A stretch of DNA of 64,000 nt from Segatella copri. GTDB lineage: Bacteria; Bacteroidota; Bacteroidia; Bacteroidales; Bacteroidaceae. Position 1 is the stretch's first letter. Every line of letters starts with the position of its first letter. The notes under the pieces were generated by a model, which saw nothing but the letters and a program-made list of their open reading frames with translations, had not been told where the DNA came from and did not search any database. Positions 1 through 8,581 of the stretch are shown one piece after another. The stretch spans positions 2,038,501 through 2,102,500 of the forward strand of contig NZ_CP042464.1 of assembly GCF_015074785.1 (NCBI RefSeq), written 5' to 3'. A program made the translations under genes and the position numbers.

Positions 1-37
1 GAGCCTTCATCGTGCCCGTTCTTTTCCGTTCACTCAT
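1..37 (-). CDS. start of an unidentified gene, cut by the window edge
   Basis: Only the first 12 codons are visible (reading MSERKRTGTMKA), open to the left edge. The ATG at 35-37 follows a clear Bacteroidota promoter (-7 box at 48-55) by about 10 nt, which is the reason for calling it. Another ATG lies at 8-10. Nothing can be said about function. Confidence 0.35.
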   Translation of the reverse strand, partial: MSERKRTGTMKA

Positions 38-47
38 AACTCTATTG

Positions 48-79
48 CAAAAGTAAGAAATCTTTTTAATACCGCCAAA
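48..79 (-). promoter_or_regulatory. promoter of the left-edge gene
   Basis: Read on the minus strand: TTTGGC (74-79), 18 bp spacer, then TACTTTTG (48-55), matching the Bacteroidota TTTG / TAnnTTTG pattern. Confidence 0.6.
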
Positions 80-222
80 CTTTTCCTCTATTATTTCTTC
101 CAACAGGCTTACTTTTATGAAATTTCCACCAAAAAGGCATTGAAGTTTGCCACTGCTGAAAAAGATAATGCTTCCACATTTCCTATCCATGACAACCTCA
201 ATGCCTATATCCTTAAACGGCT

Positions 223-639
223 TTACAAATTAAAGTACACTTTACCGAAAGGCGCCGTGTTCGCCTTCCACTCAAAATTATTGGCTACAACCTCTCCGTC
301 TAGGTTTCTAACCACCTTGCTAACGAATGCATGTGTTCTCAACAAACTATCCAAAGGACCACCATAATAACCAACAACTGTCAATGATCTGCGTCCACCA
401 CTATACGTTTCTCTCACACGAATCTTGACTCTTACAACTTGATTGTTCTTAATATAATAAGCACCAACATCAGTATATTCCTCCGTAGGCGGAGGCATCT
501 GCGGCATCTCCAAGCCAAATGATGGCACAGAATATTGCTGGACAGGTGGATTAGTATATACTGGTTTATACTCTACAAACTGAGCATTTACACTCATTAC
601 ACTTAGCACCATGGCTAAAATCAACATTACCTTCTTCAT
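223..639 (-). CDS. small secreted protein of unknown function
   Basis: 138 residues. Residues 1-19 form a clear Sec signal peptide (charged MKK start, hydrophobic core, cleavage near VNA-Q). A proline-rich stretch follows (about 25-50), then a basic, probably beta-rich region. There is no lipobox Cys, so it is predicted to be soluble periplasmic or surface protein rather than a lipoprotein. I do not recognise a family. The ATG is preceded by AAGGT and sits about 75 nt downstream of a good promoter (722-753). It appears monocistronic; no convincing terminator is visible before position 56. Confidence 0.75.
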   Translation of the reverse strand: MKKVMLILAMVLSVMSVNAQFVEYKPVYTNPPVQQYSVPSFGLEMPQMPPPTEEYTDVGAYYIKNNQVVRVKIRVRETYSGGRRSLTVVGYYGGPLDSLLRTHAFVSKVVRNLDGEVVANNFEWKANTAPFGKVYFNL

Positions 640-721
640 ACCTTATTATATATTAAAGGGTTATACTTCATGTTCCTCGTTCCACGATTTTTTCTTTTCT
701 ATCGCTTCCCGATTACGAGCG

Positions 722-753
722 CAAAAGTAAGAAGATTATTTCTATCAGCCAAA
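722..753 (-). promoter_or_regulatory. promoter of the 223-639 gene
   Basis: Minus strand: TTTGGC (748-753), 18 bp, TACTTTTG (722-729). Same architecture and spacing as the promoter at 48-79. Confidence 0.6.
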
Positions 754-836
754 TATCTAAGCCTACCTTGTATGAAATGCCATTCTATATGTACCAAATG
801 ACAAAGAGGAGGCGTCATAAGTCTAAATTATAGTTG

Positions 837-924
837 GCGCATAACAGTTGGTCTACGCATGCACATCACCTGTTGTGCAAGCGCATATCAGCTGCTATGC
901 AAGCGCATAACAGCTGTTGTGCGA
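837..924. repeat. intergenic array, four 22-bp imperfect palindromes
   Basis: Four units of 22 bp at 837-858, 859-880, 881-902 and 903-924. Each is an imperfect palindrome centred on CAGCTG or a variant, with flanks like GCGCATAA/TTGTGC. No ORF runs through them. Together with the next array this fills most of the gene-free stretch 640-1080. Confidence 0.75.
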
Positions 925-950
925 CCGGAGATACTAACTAACTCAAAAAC

Positions 951-1016
951 ATATACTATCTTTTCCAACAACTTATACTATGTTTTCCAACAACATATCA
1001 GTAACATTCCAACAAA
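951..1016. repeat. intergenic array, three 22-bp units
   Basis: Three 22-bp units (951-972, 973-994, 995-1016), each ending in a TTCCAACAA-type core. The units are not palindromic. The sequence is unrelated to the array at 837-924 but has the same period. The array ends directly against the terminator at 1017-1056. Confidence 0.7.
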
Positions 1017-1056
1017 CCAAAAAGGGTGAATCATTTACTTATGACACACCCTCTTT
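1017..1056 (-). terminator. terminator after the HicB-like gene
   Basis: Minus-strand hairpin: AGGGTG..TCAT arm, short loop, ATGA..CACCCT arm, followed by TTTTT. It lies 25 bp past the stop codon at 1081. The arms resemble the hairpins at 29203-29238 and 35232-35270. Confidence 0.7.
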
Positions 1057-1080
1057 GCTAAATCAGACACACAACTGATC

Positions 1081-1308
1081 TTATCTTATATACTCAAACT
1101 CATAATCCCCATTCTTCAGCCATTCGGGAACATCTTCTCCATTTTCCATAAGGCCTTCAATATGAAACTCCAGACTTTCCTTTGCTTCTTTTTGCAAAGC
1201 TTCAAAGGTTGGTGCTGTAAAAACCACCGCTCCTGGTACATTACTACCAAGAGAACCACCATAATTTCTGTCGCACCACGCAACGTCAACAATAATCTTT
1301 TCCATCAT
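1081..1308 (-). CDS. HicB-like antitoxin, short form
   Basis: 75 residues. The pattern (VDVAWCDRNYGG, VPGAVVFTAPTFEAL, followed by an ESLEFHIEGL-like helix) matches the HicB N-terminal RNase-H-like fold, which binds and blocks the HicA toxin. Many HicB proteins are longer and carry a C-terminal DNA-binding domain; none is present here, and the ORF ends after the fold. No HicA-like ORF is visible on either side, so this is a solo or decayed antitoxin. It starts with two successive ATGs (1308 and 1305). The small gene at 1457-1612 lies 148 bp upstream on the same strand and probably shares its promoter. The family assignment comes from recognising the motif pattern. Confidence 0.65.
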   Translation of the reverse strand: MMEKIIVDVAWCDRNYGGSLGSNVPGAVVFTAPTFEALQKEAKESLEFHIEGLMENGEDVPEWLKNGDYEFEYIR

Positions 1309-1456
1309 ATGCTACTTTAGATTTTCCAAATCTCCCCCACAATACATCATAGCTAGACCCGCTCCGTACCAACTCTTAGTCTCTGCAAAGTTTGCAAGGT
1401 TTGCTGCAAACTTTGCAAAGAATTGGCATTAATCGTGTCTAGAGACAATGTTTCGA

Positions 1457-1612
1457 CTACCATACTTCTATCCCAATAGGTTCTTTGCCTGTACGTTCAA
1501 GACAACTATTCCTTACCAAGGTTTCTAGCTTTTCAACCATCTTACGCTTGGTTTCCTTAGAAGCATCCCAACCTCGCAACGCTTCTTCTCTTGTTAACTT
1601 TGTTGTATTCAT
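1457..1612 (-). CDS. 51-residue protein of unknown function
   Basis: Short ORF opening MNTTKLTREEALRGWD and ending GIEVW. It is preceded by one of the strongest Shine-Dalgarno sequences in the window (GGAGGA, 7 nt before the ATG), with a good promoter 37 nt upstream. It is charged and helical, with no signal peptide or membrane segment. The HicB-like gene follows 148 bp downstream, so a link to that system is possible but not shown. I do not recognise a family; the RBS and promoter make it a real gene. Confidence 0.6.
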   Translation of the reverse strand: MNTTKLTREEALRGWDASKETKRKMVEKLETLVRNSCLERTGKEPIGIEVW

Positions 1613-1648
1613 TCTTTATTCCTCCATTTTTAGTTCAAATTACAGCTG

Positions 1649-1680
1649 CAAAGATACAACATTCTAGTGTAAACGCCAAA
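1649..1680 (-). promoter_or_regulatory. promoter of the 1457-1612 / HicB-like unit
   Basis: Minus strand: TTTGGC (1675-1680), 18 bp, TATCTTTG (1649-1656). Confidence 0.65.
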
Positions 1681-1702
1681 GAAATAAGAGAAAATCTTTA
1701 TT

Positions 1703-2002
1703 TTATCGTATTACATAGATTCCATCCCGTTCAATTCTTGATTTAAAGAAAGGATTCATGTTTTTGTGAATACGCACAACATCAACAGAGCACTTAAACA
1801 AGTCCTCTAAGAATTCTTTCAAATCGGCCAATAAAAAAGGATTAGGAGTTTCTGTTTCTACACAAATATCCAAATCACTTTGCTCTGTTTGTTCATTTCG
1901 TGATACGGAACCAAAAATGCGCAAGGTCTTGATTCCAAAATCTTGAGTAATCTTGGAACTATTTTGCCTAATTATTGCTATATAATCTTGAACTGTCATC
2001 AT
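1703..2002 (-). CDS. MNT-type nucleotidyltransferase (MntA-like antitoxin), orphan
   Basis: 99 residues, typical length for a minimal nucleotidyltransferase. The catalytic signature is intact: FGS at about 30-32 followed by the SDLDI motif at 42-46 (G-S-x10-D-x-D). In HEPN-MNT toxin-antitoxin pairs this enzyme silences the HEPN RNase by adding AMP to it. No HEPN partner is seen: downstream is an unrelated small gene with its own promoter, and upstream is non-coding repeat DNA. It may act on a HEPN toxin elsewhere or be what remains of a lost pair. The start at 2002 gives MMTVQDY; the second ATG is equally possible. Confidence 0.75.
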   Translation of the reverse strand: MMTVQDYIAIIRQNSSKITQDFGIKTLRIFGSVSRNEQTEQSDLDICVETETPNPFLLADLKEFLEDLFKCSVDVVRIHKNMNPFFKSRIERDGIYVIR

Positions 2003-2144
2003 AACACTTATCTTTTAATATCCAACCTCCCGTCAATATTTATAACCAAAATTCATATACCTACATTTTTTGAATCTAGCGATAAAAACAAGAGGTTTGA
2101 AAGGCTGGAAATCCTTGTTTTCTGCTCTCTATTAAGAACAAGAC

Positions 2145-2254
2145 CTATAGTTGTACGACTATAAAGTTACAGTTGTACGACTATACATGCTATGGTTGTA
2201 CAACTGTAGAGTTATGGTTGTACAACTATAGGGGTTATAGTCGTACAACTATAG
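2145..2254. repeat. intergenic array, five GTAC-centred palindromes
   Basis: Five imperfect palindromes of the type TATAGTTGTACAACTATA start at 2145, 2167, 2190, 2212 and 2235, i.e. steps of 22-23 bp. This is the main content of the gene-free stretch 2003-2455, in which no promoter-linked ORF is visible. Confidence 0.8.
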
Positions 2255-2455
2255 ATTTTTCTCAACGGCATCATCTTGTCAAGAAACCACAAACATCTGA
2301 TTATCAACGAGTTTCTGTTTTTCTTCATATTTGTGATATTCTCAAAGAAACAATAAGCGGCTGAAAATACGAGAATCTCAGGCAAGCTAATGTAAAGAAG
2401 ATTCATTCTTAACAAAGCCACATCACTACATCTTCGTGATATTCTTACGGATTAC

Positions 2456-3812
2456 TTACTTCATCTTCCACCCATCAATGGTTCCCGTCTTCGACGAGAA
2501 GTTGCAGCCTATCTGATAAATCTTTCTGCCATCTGCTGCATATTCCCTGGCATAACCCATATCCTCTATCTGCTTCAGGGCTTCTTCAGCCGAACCATCA
2601 CGCTTGAATTCGAAGATGTAGATATAGTTCGGAGTCTCTACCACACAATCTACCCTACCTTCGCTTTGCTGCTTTGACCAGCGTCAGGAAACCGCTCCTC
2701 ACTTCATCATTCGGGAAATCCAGGAGATAGGAATCGGTATCCATATTCCAATCTTTGATGGTAAGATAACCGCTCTGATAAATCATTGGCAATGGTGCTT
2801 CCACATCCGCCTTGTAATCGATGAAACTACTCGTAGGATAAAACCTGTTCACCATCTCATTGATGTTCTCATCAAAATGAGACAATAGGCGAACAAGATA
2901 GGTTGGCGAACCGGTGCGGAACCAATAATCTGCCAGAATCTTCTTGCTCAAAGCATTCAAGATGCTGAAAGGATTATAGATATCAAGCATATTAGGACTG
3001 AAGTGATAACCATCAAACTTCCTTTTCAGTTTGTATTTCATCCCTTCCTCCGTCGTCTTGTATCTCACGGCCATCGCCTTGATCTGTTCATCAAAGGTAG
3101 AATACAATTCTTCTTCCGTAATTCCACAAAGTGCCTCGTAATGCTCATCCATACTGATGTCGTTAGGCTGATTGAAGCCACTGAACACGCTCACCTGTGA
3201 GAACTTGGTGACACCCGTGAGCAAGACAAACTGTAGGTCATCATCAGCTTCCTTGAACACAGAATATACGCCTTTGAGCAGATTGCGATTATAATCCTCC
3301 AAAGTCATCTTTCCATATTCATTCTGCACAGAAATATCCATATCCATCACATCAAGCAAAGGCTTGTCATACTCATCAATGAGTACGACAGCTCTCATTC
3401 CTGTCTTCTGATGAGCTTTCCCCAACACTGCCTTAAAGCGACTACCTAAAGTCTCGGCCAACTCCTCACGCCCATAGATACGTTCTGCCATGGCAACAAA
3501 CTCCTCCAACACTTTATCTAACGCATAAGGCTCTACAAAGTTTTGACCACCAAAAGAGAGATGGAACACAGGATATTGCTTCCATTCCTTCTCCAGCTTG
3601 TCGATGGCAAGCCCCTTGAACAGTTCCTTCTTACCCTCGAAATAGCATTTCAAGGTAGATACGAGCAACGACTTTCCAAATCGTCGTGGACGACTCAGAA
3701 AGTATATTTTACCATTAGTCACTAAGTCATAGACCAATGCCGTCTTATCGAGATAAACATAACCATCTTCTATGATTTGTTCGAAACTCTGTATGCCGAT
3801 AGGATATTTCAT
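2456..3812 (-). pseudogene. AAA-ATPase/PD-(D/E)XK protein with internal deletion and frameshift
   Basis: The N-terminal 380 residues (frame 2655-3812) are a normal AAA-ATPase_like domain: MKYPIGIQSFEQI start, Walker A RPRRFGKSLL at 41-50, Walker B VVLIDEYD near 142. After GFLTLV the frame runs into AKRR and a stop. The adjacent frame continues with SEGRVDCVVETP and the nuclease motif IYIFEFKRDGSAEEAL (2456-2644), the C-terminal end of the PDDEXK_9 domain. Intact relatives, as I recall them, carry roughly 80 more residues between these blocks, so about 250 bp including a frame-changing deletion are missing at about 2677. The promoter (3839-3846) is intact. Function in this family is unknown. 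Confidence 0.8.
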
Positions 3813-3838
3813 ATTGCTGCCGTTTTAAATTCTTTCGG

Positions 3839-3846
3839 CAAAGTTA
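3839..3846 (-). promoter_or_regulatory. -7 box of the broken ATPase gene
   Basis: TAACTTTG on the minus strand, 27 bp before the ATG at 3812. It is divergent from the symporter promoter at 3919-3950. Confidence 0.5.
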
Positions 3847-3918
3847 CAAAAAATAATGATACAAGCAAAAGAATATCCCGAAAAAAATAACGAGATTGCA
3901 AAATACCATATTTGTGGG

Positions 3919-3950
3919 ATTGTTGACAAGGAAAAAAAATAATACCTTTG
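3919..3950 (+). promoter_or_regulatory. promoter of the symporter gene
   Basis: TACCTTTG at 3943-3950 with ATTGTTG about 20 bp upstream. The expected transcript start is near 3957, so the first ATG at 3977 is reachable. Confidence 0.55.
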
Positions 3951-3976
3951 CCTTTTGAAAATAATAGTTTAAAATC

Positions 3977-5260
3977 ATGGTAGAAACAATGAATAATATT
4001 GGAAATAGACAGCCGGATAGCAATGCTGGCTGCAGTAAGCAAAAAGGAGTGAAGAATAAGCAAACCCGGCAGCTGGTACTATGGATTGGCGCTTTGATAG
4101 TAGGCGCCGTCTTGGGGATATTCGGCATCAGCTGGCTGGATGGTCTGATGAACTTCATAGCCACGGTCTATACCCGCTTATTCCAGCTTCTGGCAGTACC
4201 AACCATAGCCTTGGCAGTTATCACAACCCTGGCATCCTTGGGCAACCAGGCAGATACCGGTAAGATATTCCGCCACGCCATCACCTACACCCTGCTCACG
4301 ACGATAGCAGCTGCAGCAGTGGGACTGGTGCTCTACAACATCGTTTCTCCAGGCAATTTACCTACAGCCTTGGTACAGAGCGGTATGGCGGATGTTCCCC
4401 AAAAGCTGGGAGAAACCAGCTATTATGACCATATTCTTGGGGTAATACCCAACAACATCATCAAGCCGTTTGCCGAAGGAAATGTACTCTCTATATTGAT
4501 TTTGGCGGCAGCAGCAGGTATTGCTTTAACCAAAATGCCATCAAGCGATAAAAAAGAAGTCGTGATGAAGGGATTGTTTGGATTACAGGATCTGCTTTTC
4601 ATGCTGATTCATGGATTAATCTGGGCTCTGCCTCTGGGTATCGTTGCCTTTGCAGCACAACTCTCAGCCCAGTTCTCTGCGGGTATCGTGATGGCTTCTC
4701 TAGGAAAGTACGTAGCTGTTATCCTGGGAGGTAATGTCATTCAATTCTTCATCATCCTTCCGCTCTTCCTCTTGGCAAGAGGCTTGAACCCTGTGCGTAC
4801 ACTGGGCAAGATGATGCCGGCAGTATTAATGGCTCTGTTTACAAAGAGTTCTGCTGCTACGTTGCCGGTGACGATGCAGACAGCAGAAGACAGACTGGGA
4901 GTTTCCAATCAGGTTTCCCGCTTCGTATTACCTATCTGTACTACCATCAACATGAATGGTTGCGCTGCGTTTATCCTCGTAACCTCCTTATTCCTGATGC
5001 AGAATGGAGGAATGCCTTTACCTTGGACTACGATGATTCTCTGGCTCTTCATTTCAGTTATCTCAGCAGTGGGTAATGCAGGAGTGCCGATGGGATGTTA
5101 TTTCCTTACCCTATCTCTGATGTCCGGTATCAATGCTCCTATCGGCATCATGGGCATCATCCTGCCAATCTATACCATTATCGACATGGTAGAGACGGCA
5201 GAAAACGTATGGTCTGATTCCTGTGTCTGCGCCATGGTGGATAGGGATTTGAAAAGATAG
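3977..5260 (+). CDS. dicarboxylate/amino acid:cation symporter (DAACS family)
   Basis: 427 residues, normal length for this Na+/H+-coupled inner-membrane transporter family, with about eight hydrophobic segments and two re-entrant loops. The serine-rich loop reads TKSSAATLPVT (near 295-305), and the conserved TM7 motif reads INMNGCA where the canonical form is NMDGT, so Asp is replaced by Asn. Residues 1-33 are a polar cytoplasmic extension. A second ATG at codon 5 is possible. Likely substrates are C4-dicarboxylates or acidic/neutral amino acids; the exact one cannot be read from the sequence. It is a single gene with its own promoter. Confidence 0.85.
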   Translation: MVETMNNIGNRQPDSNAGCSKQKGVKNKQTRQLVLWIGALIVGAVLGIFGISWLDGLMNFIATVYTRLFQLLAVPTIALAVITTLASLGNQADTGKIFRHAITYTLLTTIAAAAVGLVLYNIVSPGNLPTALVQSGMADVPQKLGETSYYDHILGVIPNNIIKPFAEGNVLSILILAAAAGIALTKMPSSDKKEVVMKGLFGLQDLLFMLIHGLIWALPLGIVAFAAQLSAQFSAGIVMASLGKYVAVILGGNVIQFFIILPLFLLARGLNPVRTLGKMMPAVLMALFTKSSAATLPVTMQTAEDRLGVSNQVSRFVLPICTTINMNGCAAFILVTSLFLMQNGGMPLPWTTMILWLFISVISAVGNAGVPMGCYFLTLSLMSGINAPIGIMGIILPIYTIIDMVETAENVWSDSCVCAMVDRDLKR

Positions 5261-5317
5261 AAACAATAGTGAGCATGCAAAAATATCACCATGATAGTAG
5301 GATAAGGGCAGAAAAAC

Positions 5318-5348
5318 TTTGTGCTTTCAAGATTTATTCGTACTTTTG
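5318..5348 (+). promoter_or_regulatory. promoter of the antiporter gene
   Basis: TTTG (5318-5321), 19 bp, TACTTTTG (5341-5348): a textbook Bacteroidota promoter. Confidence 0.7.
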
Positions 5349-5425
5349 CAGTCAAAAACAGAAAGGGAGGGATGAATGCTGATGCAGAAATCCCTCTTTA
5401 AGTATAACAAAAAAGAAGAAAGCCT

Positions 5426-7558
5426 ATGTTCCATATCGCTCAATACTTCCCTATCACAGACCCTACGTTGATATTCTTCGTAGTGCTCCTCATCATCCTC
5501 TTTGCCCCTATCATCATGGGTAAACTCCGTATCCCGCACATCATCGGTATGGTGCTGGCAGGTGTGCTCATAGGCAAATACGGACTGAATATCCTGGAGC
5601 GCGACTCTTCGTTTGAGCTCTTCGGAAAGGTGGGACTCTATTACATCATGTTCCTCGCCGCACTGGAGATGGATATGGAAGGCATGAAAAAGAACAAGTC
5701 GCGACTGCTTATCTATGGCCTGCTCACCTGTTTTATACCGTTCTTCCTCACATACGGCATGAGTATCTGGTTGCTCCACTACTCTGCCAAGGCTTCCTTC
5801 CTGCTGAGCTGCATCATGGCATCCAATACGCTGATTGCCTATCCTATCGTTTCGAGATACGGATTGCAACAGAAACCGAGCGTTACGCTGAGTGTGGGAT
5901 CGAGCATGATTTCGCTGCTCATAGCCCTGATTATGCTTGCCGGACTGGTAGCATCGTTCAGCAAACATGACGGCGTACTGTTCTGGGTATTCTTCACCCT
6001 CAAGTTTGCCGTCTATTGTGGCGTGATGATCATGCTGATTCCCCGACTTACAAGATGGTTTTTGCGAAGATACAGCGATGCGGTGATGCAGTTTATCTTC
6101 GTACTTTCGATGCTCTTTATGAGTGCGGCACTTTCGCAGATAGTGGGCATCGAGGGCGTTTTCGGTGCTTTCTTCGCCGGTCTGATATTAAACAGATATA
6201 TTCCGCATGTTTCGCCGCTGATGAACCGCCTCGAGTTTATCGGCAATGCCCTTTTCATTCCTTATTTTCTGATAGGTGTGGGCATGCTGATCAATATCAA
6301 TCTTCTGTTTCAGGGCAGTCATATTCTATGGGTCGTGTTCTGCATCGCCTTCTTCGGAACCCTGGGCAAAGCCATCGCAGCCTATATCGCCTGTCTGGGT
6401 TTCCGATTGCCACTTTCTTCGGGTCACATGATGTTCGGACTCACTTCGGCTCATGCTGCCGGAAGTATCGCCATGGTGATGGTGGGTATGCATCTGCTCG
6501 TAGCACCGGGCACTTATCTCGTCAACGATGATATGCTCAATGGTGTGGTTATGATGATTCTGTTTACCTGCATCATCTCATCCATCCTTACCGACCGATC
6601 TTCGCAGAAGATTATCCTGAGAGACAAGGAACTGCCTGATGCGGAAGACGACAAGAAGGTGAGCGATGAGAAGATTCTGGTTCCGGTGAAATATCCTGAA
6701 TATGCCGACAACCTGATGAGTCTGGCGTTTCTGGTGAGAAACCAGAAACTGAACAGGGGTCTCATCTGCCTGAATGTGGTATATGAAGACAAGGACATGC
6801 GATACAACCAGGAACAGGGAAGACGGCTTCTGGAACATTGCAGTCAGCTGGCTGCTGCCACCGATGTGATGACGCAGACCCAGGTTCGTATTGCAGCCAA
6901 CATCGCCAACGGCATCAAGCATGCCTTCAACGAGTTCCAATGTTCTGAGATTATCATCGGAATGCACATGCATCCTGAGGTTTCGCCGAAGTTCTGGGGA
7001 GAATTCCACCAGAGTCTCTTCAACGGATTGAGCCGACAGATCATCATGGCACGCATCAGACAGCCGTTGAATACATTGAGAAGAATACAGGTAGCCGTAC
7101 CTTCGAGAGCAGAGTTTGAGCCGGGTTTCTACCGCTGGTTGGAACGACTAGCCCGACTTGCCGGCAATCTCGACTGCCGCATCCAGTTTCATGGCAGAGA
7201 AGAGAGTCTGGCGCTCATCAATGAATATATCAAGAACCGGCATCCGGAAGTGCGTGCTGATTATACCCAGATGATTCACTGGAACGAGTTGCCGCAGCTG
7301 GCTTCGCAGATATCTCCAGACCACCTGTTCGTGGTAGTAACCGCCCGTAAGGGAACCGTATCTTACAAGACAGCACTGGAGCGTCTGCCGGAGGAAATAA
7401 CGAAATACTTCTCAGGTACCAACCTGATGATTATCTTCCCCGACCAGCATGGTGATTCCTACGGCGACCAGCTTACCTTCGCTGAGCCTCAGCATCAGGA
7501 AGAGATCAGTGCTTACGAATCATTCCTGCAATGGTTTAAGAAGAAGTTCAGAAAATAA
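5426..7558 (+). CDS. CPA2-type cation:proton antiporter with stress-protein-like tail
   Basis: 710 residues. Residues 1-390 form about 12 membrane segments of the Na+/H+ exchanger (KefB/NhaS3-like) fold, including the GIEGVFGAFFAGL stretch. Residues from about 405 to 680 are soluble and fit one or two universal-stress-protein (UspA) domains, opening with KILVPVKYPEYA. This fusion is common in Bacteroidota and is thought to regulate pH or K+/Na+ homeostasis through the cytoplasmic tail. It has its own promoter (5318-5348) and terminator (7576-7613), so it is monocistronic. Confidence 0.85.
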   Translation: MFHIAQYFPITDPTLIFFVVLLIILFAPIIMGKLRIPHIIGMVLAGVLIGKYGLNILERDSSFELFGKVGLYYIMFLAALEMDMEGMKKNKSRLLIYGLLTCFIPFFLTYGMSIWLLHYSAKASFLLSCIMASNTLIAYPIVSRYGLQQKPSVTLSVGSSMISLLIALIMLAGLVASFSKHDGVLFWVFFTLKFAVYCGVMIMLIPRLTRWFLRRYSDAVMQFIFVLSMLFMSAALSQIVGIEGVFGAFFAGLILNRYIPHVSPLMNRLEFIGNALFIPYFLIGVGMLININLLFQGSHILWVVFCIAFFGTLGKAIAAYIACLGFRLPLSSGHMMFGLTSAHAAGSIAMVMVGMHLLVAPGTYLVNDDMLNGVVMMILFTCIISSILTDRSSQKIILRDKELPDAEDDKKVSDEKILVPVKYPEYADNLMSLAFLVRNQKLNRGLICLNVVYEDKDMRYNQEQGRRLLEHCSQLAAATDVMTQTQVRIAANIANGIKHAFNEFQCSEIIIGMHMHPEVSPKFWGEFHQSLFNGLSRQIIMARIRQPLNTLRRIQVAVPSRAEFEPGFYRWLERLARLAGNLDCRIQFHGREESLALINEYIKNRHPEVRADYTQMIHWNELPQLASQISPDHLFVVVTARKGTVSYKTALERLPEEITKYFSGTNLMIIFPDQHGDSYGDQLTFAEPQHQEEISAYESFLQWFKKKFRK

Positions 7559-7575
7559 CAAATTTGTTTTTATCA

Positions 7576-7613
7576 AAAAGAGTTTTATTACATAAAATAA
7601 GGCTCTTTTTTTC
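7576..7613 (+). terminator. terminator of the antiporter gene
   Basis: AAAAAGAG arm, AT-rich loop, CTCTTTTTTT arm ending in a T-tract, starting 17 bp after the stop codon. Confidence 0.65.
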
Positions 7614-7653
7614 TTTTTATCTCTTAAAATTAGGCATTTCCAAATATTTTGCT

Positions 7654-7661
7654 TAATTTTG
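7654..7661 (+). promoter_or_regulatory. -7 box of lolD
   Basis: TAATTTTG at 7654-7661. It decides the start of the next gene: the in-frame ATG at 7649 lies inside the promoter, so translation must begin at the ATG at 7688. Confidence 0.6.
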
Positions 7662-7687
7662 CCTGCAAAATAATTTTGAGTAAGAAA

Positions 7688-8437
7688 ATGATTGATATAA
7701 AAGGTATAACCAAGAGCTTCGGCTCCCTGCAGGTGCTTAAGGGCATCGACCTGCATATTGACAAGGGCGAGGTGGTAAGTATCGTCGGTCCTAGTGGTGC
7801 CGGCAAGACTACACTCCTCCAGATTATCGGTACCCTCGACAAGCCTGATAGTGGCAGCATCATGGTTGATGGCATCGATGTAAGCAGCCTCAGCACCAAG
7901 AAACTGAGCGATTTCCGCAACCAGCATCTCGGTTTCGTCTTCCAGTTCCACCAACTTCTCCCTGAGTTCACCGCCCTGGAGAACATCATGATTCCTGCCT
8001 TCATTGCAGGCAAGAGCCGAAAAGAAGCCAAGGAGCGTGCCGAGGAGTTATTGGAATTCATGGGCTTGAGCGATAGAGCCAGTCACAAGCCTGCCGAGTT
8101 ATCCGGTGGTGAGAAACAGCGTGTAGCCGTGGCGAGAGCTTTGGTCAATAATCCTGCCGTCATCCTTGCCGATGAGCCATCAGGAAGTCTCGACACCAAG
8201 AACAAGGCTGAGCTTCACCAGCTCTTCTTCGACCTCAGAGACAAGTTCGGTCAGACTTTCGTCATCGTAACTCATGATGAGGGCCTTGCTTCCATCACCG
8301 ACCGCACCATCCATCTCAAGGATGGAATGATTGAGAAGACGGTGGAAGCAGGAGCTACTGATAGCCAGGAAGAAACTGCAGATAACAATAAAGAAGTTTC
8401 TGCTGAAGAACCAGACTCATCCATAGATTGCATCTAA
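7688..8437 (+). CDS. lolD: ABC transporter ATPase, LolD-like lipoprotein release
   Basis: 249 residues from the ATG at 7688. Walker [10 protein letters not shown] at 34-42, signature [15 protein letters not shown], Walker [12 protein letters not shown], and the H-loop THD. The close match to LolD/MacB-type ATPases suggests it powers LolCE-type extraction of outer-membrane lipoproteins from the inner membrane. No LolC/E permease is adjacent; in Bacteroidota the ATPase is often encoded alone. The C-terminal 30 residues are an acidic tail beyond the usual end of LolD (about 230 residues). The next gene lies 144 bp downstream in the same direction. Confidence 0.8.
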   Translation: MIDIKGITKSFGSLQVLKGIDLHIDKGEVVSIVGPSGAGKTTLLQIIGTLDKPDSGSIMVDGIDVSSLSTKKLSDFRNQHLGFVFQFHQLLPEFTALENIMIPAFIAGKSRKEAKERAEELLEFMGLSDRASHKPAELSGGEKQRVAVARALVNNPAVILADEPSGSLDTKNKAELHQLFFDLRDKFGQTFVIVTHDEGLASITDRTIHLKDGMIEKTVEAGATDSQEETADNNKEVSAEEPDSSIDCI

Positions 8438-8581
8438 ACGCCCTGAACCAACGGTCACCGGCCGAAGGGAAAGGTAAAGGGCAGAAGCTCCTAGCCCAGG
8501 GCAACACCCTGGGTAATTACGGACACAAACCTGTCGCCCTGTAAGGGCAAAAGCATTTTATATTCTCGAAAATAATATTAT
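8438..8581 (+). repeat. GC-rich intergenic hairpin element
   Basis: Contains two strong inverted repeats, CCCAGGG..CCCTGGG around 8494-8514 and GCCCT..AGGGC around 8535-8549. Its wording recalls a dispersed intergenic element seen in many gut Bacteroidota. Only one copy is present here, so the repeat status comes from memory. No promoter for the next gene is obvious. Confidence 0.4.

Noticed and set aside
140..367. 75-codon plus-strand frame
   Set aside because: Overlaps the secreted-protein gene on the other strand and lacks a promoter.
2173..2421. Short frames across the GTAC palindromes
   Set aside because: Low-complexity Tyr/Thr-rich translations of the repeats on both strands; no RBS.
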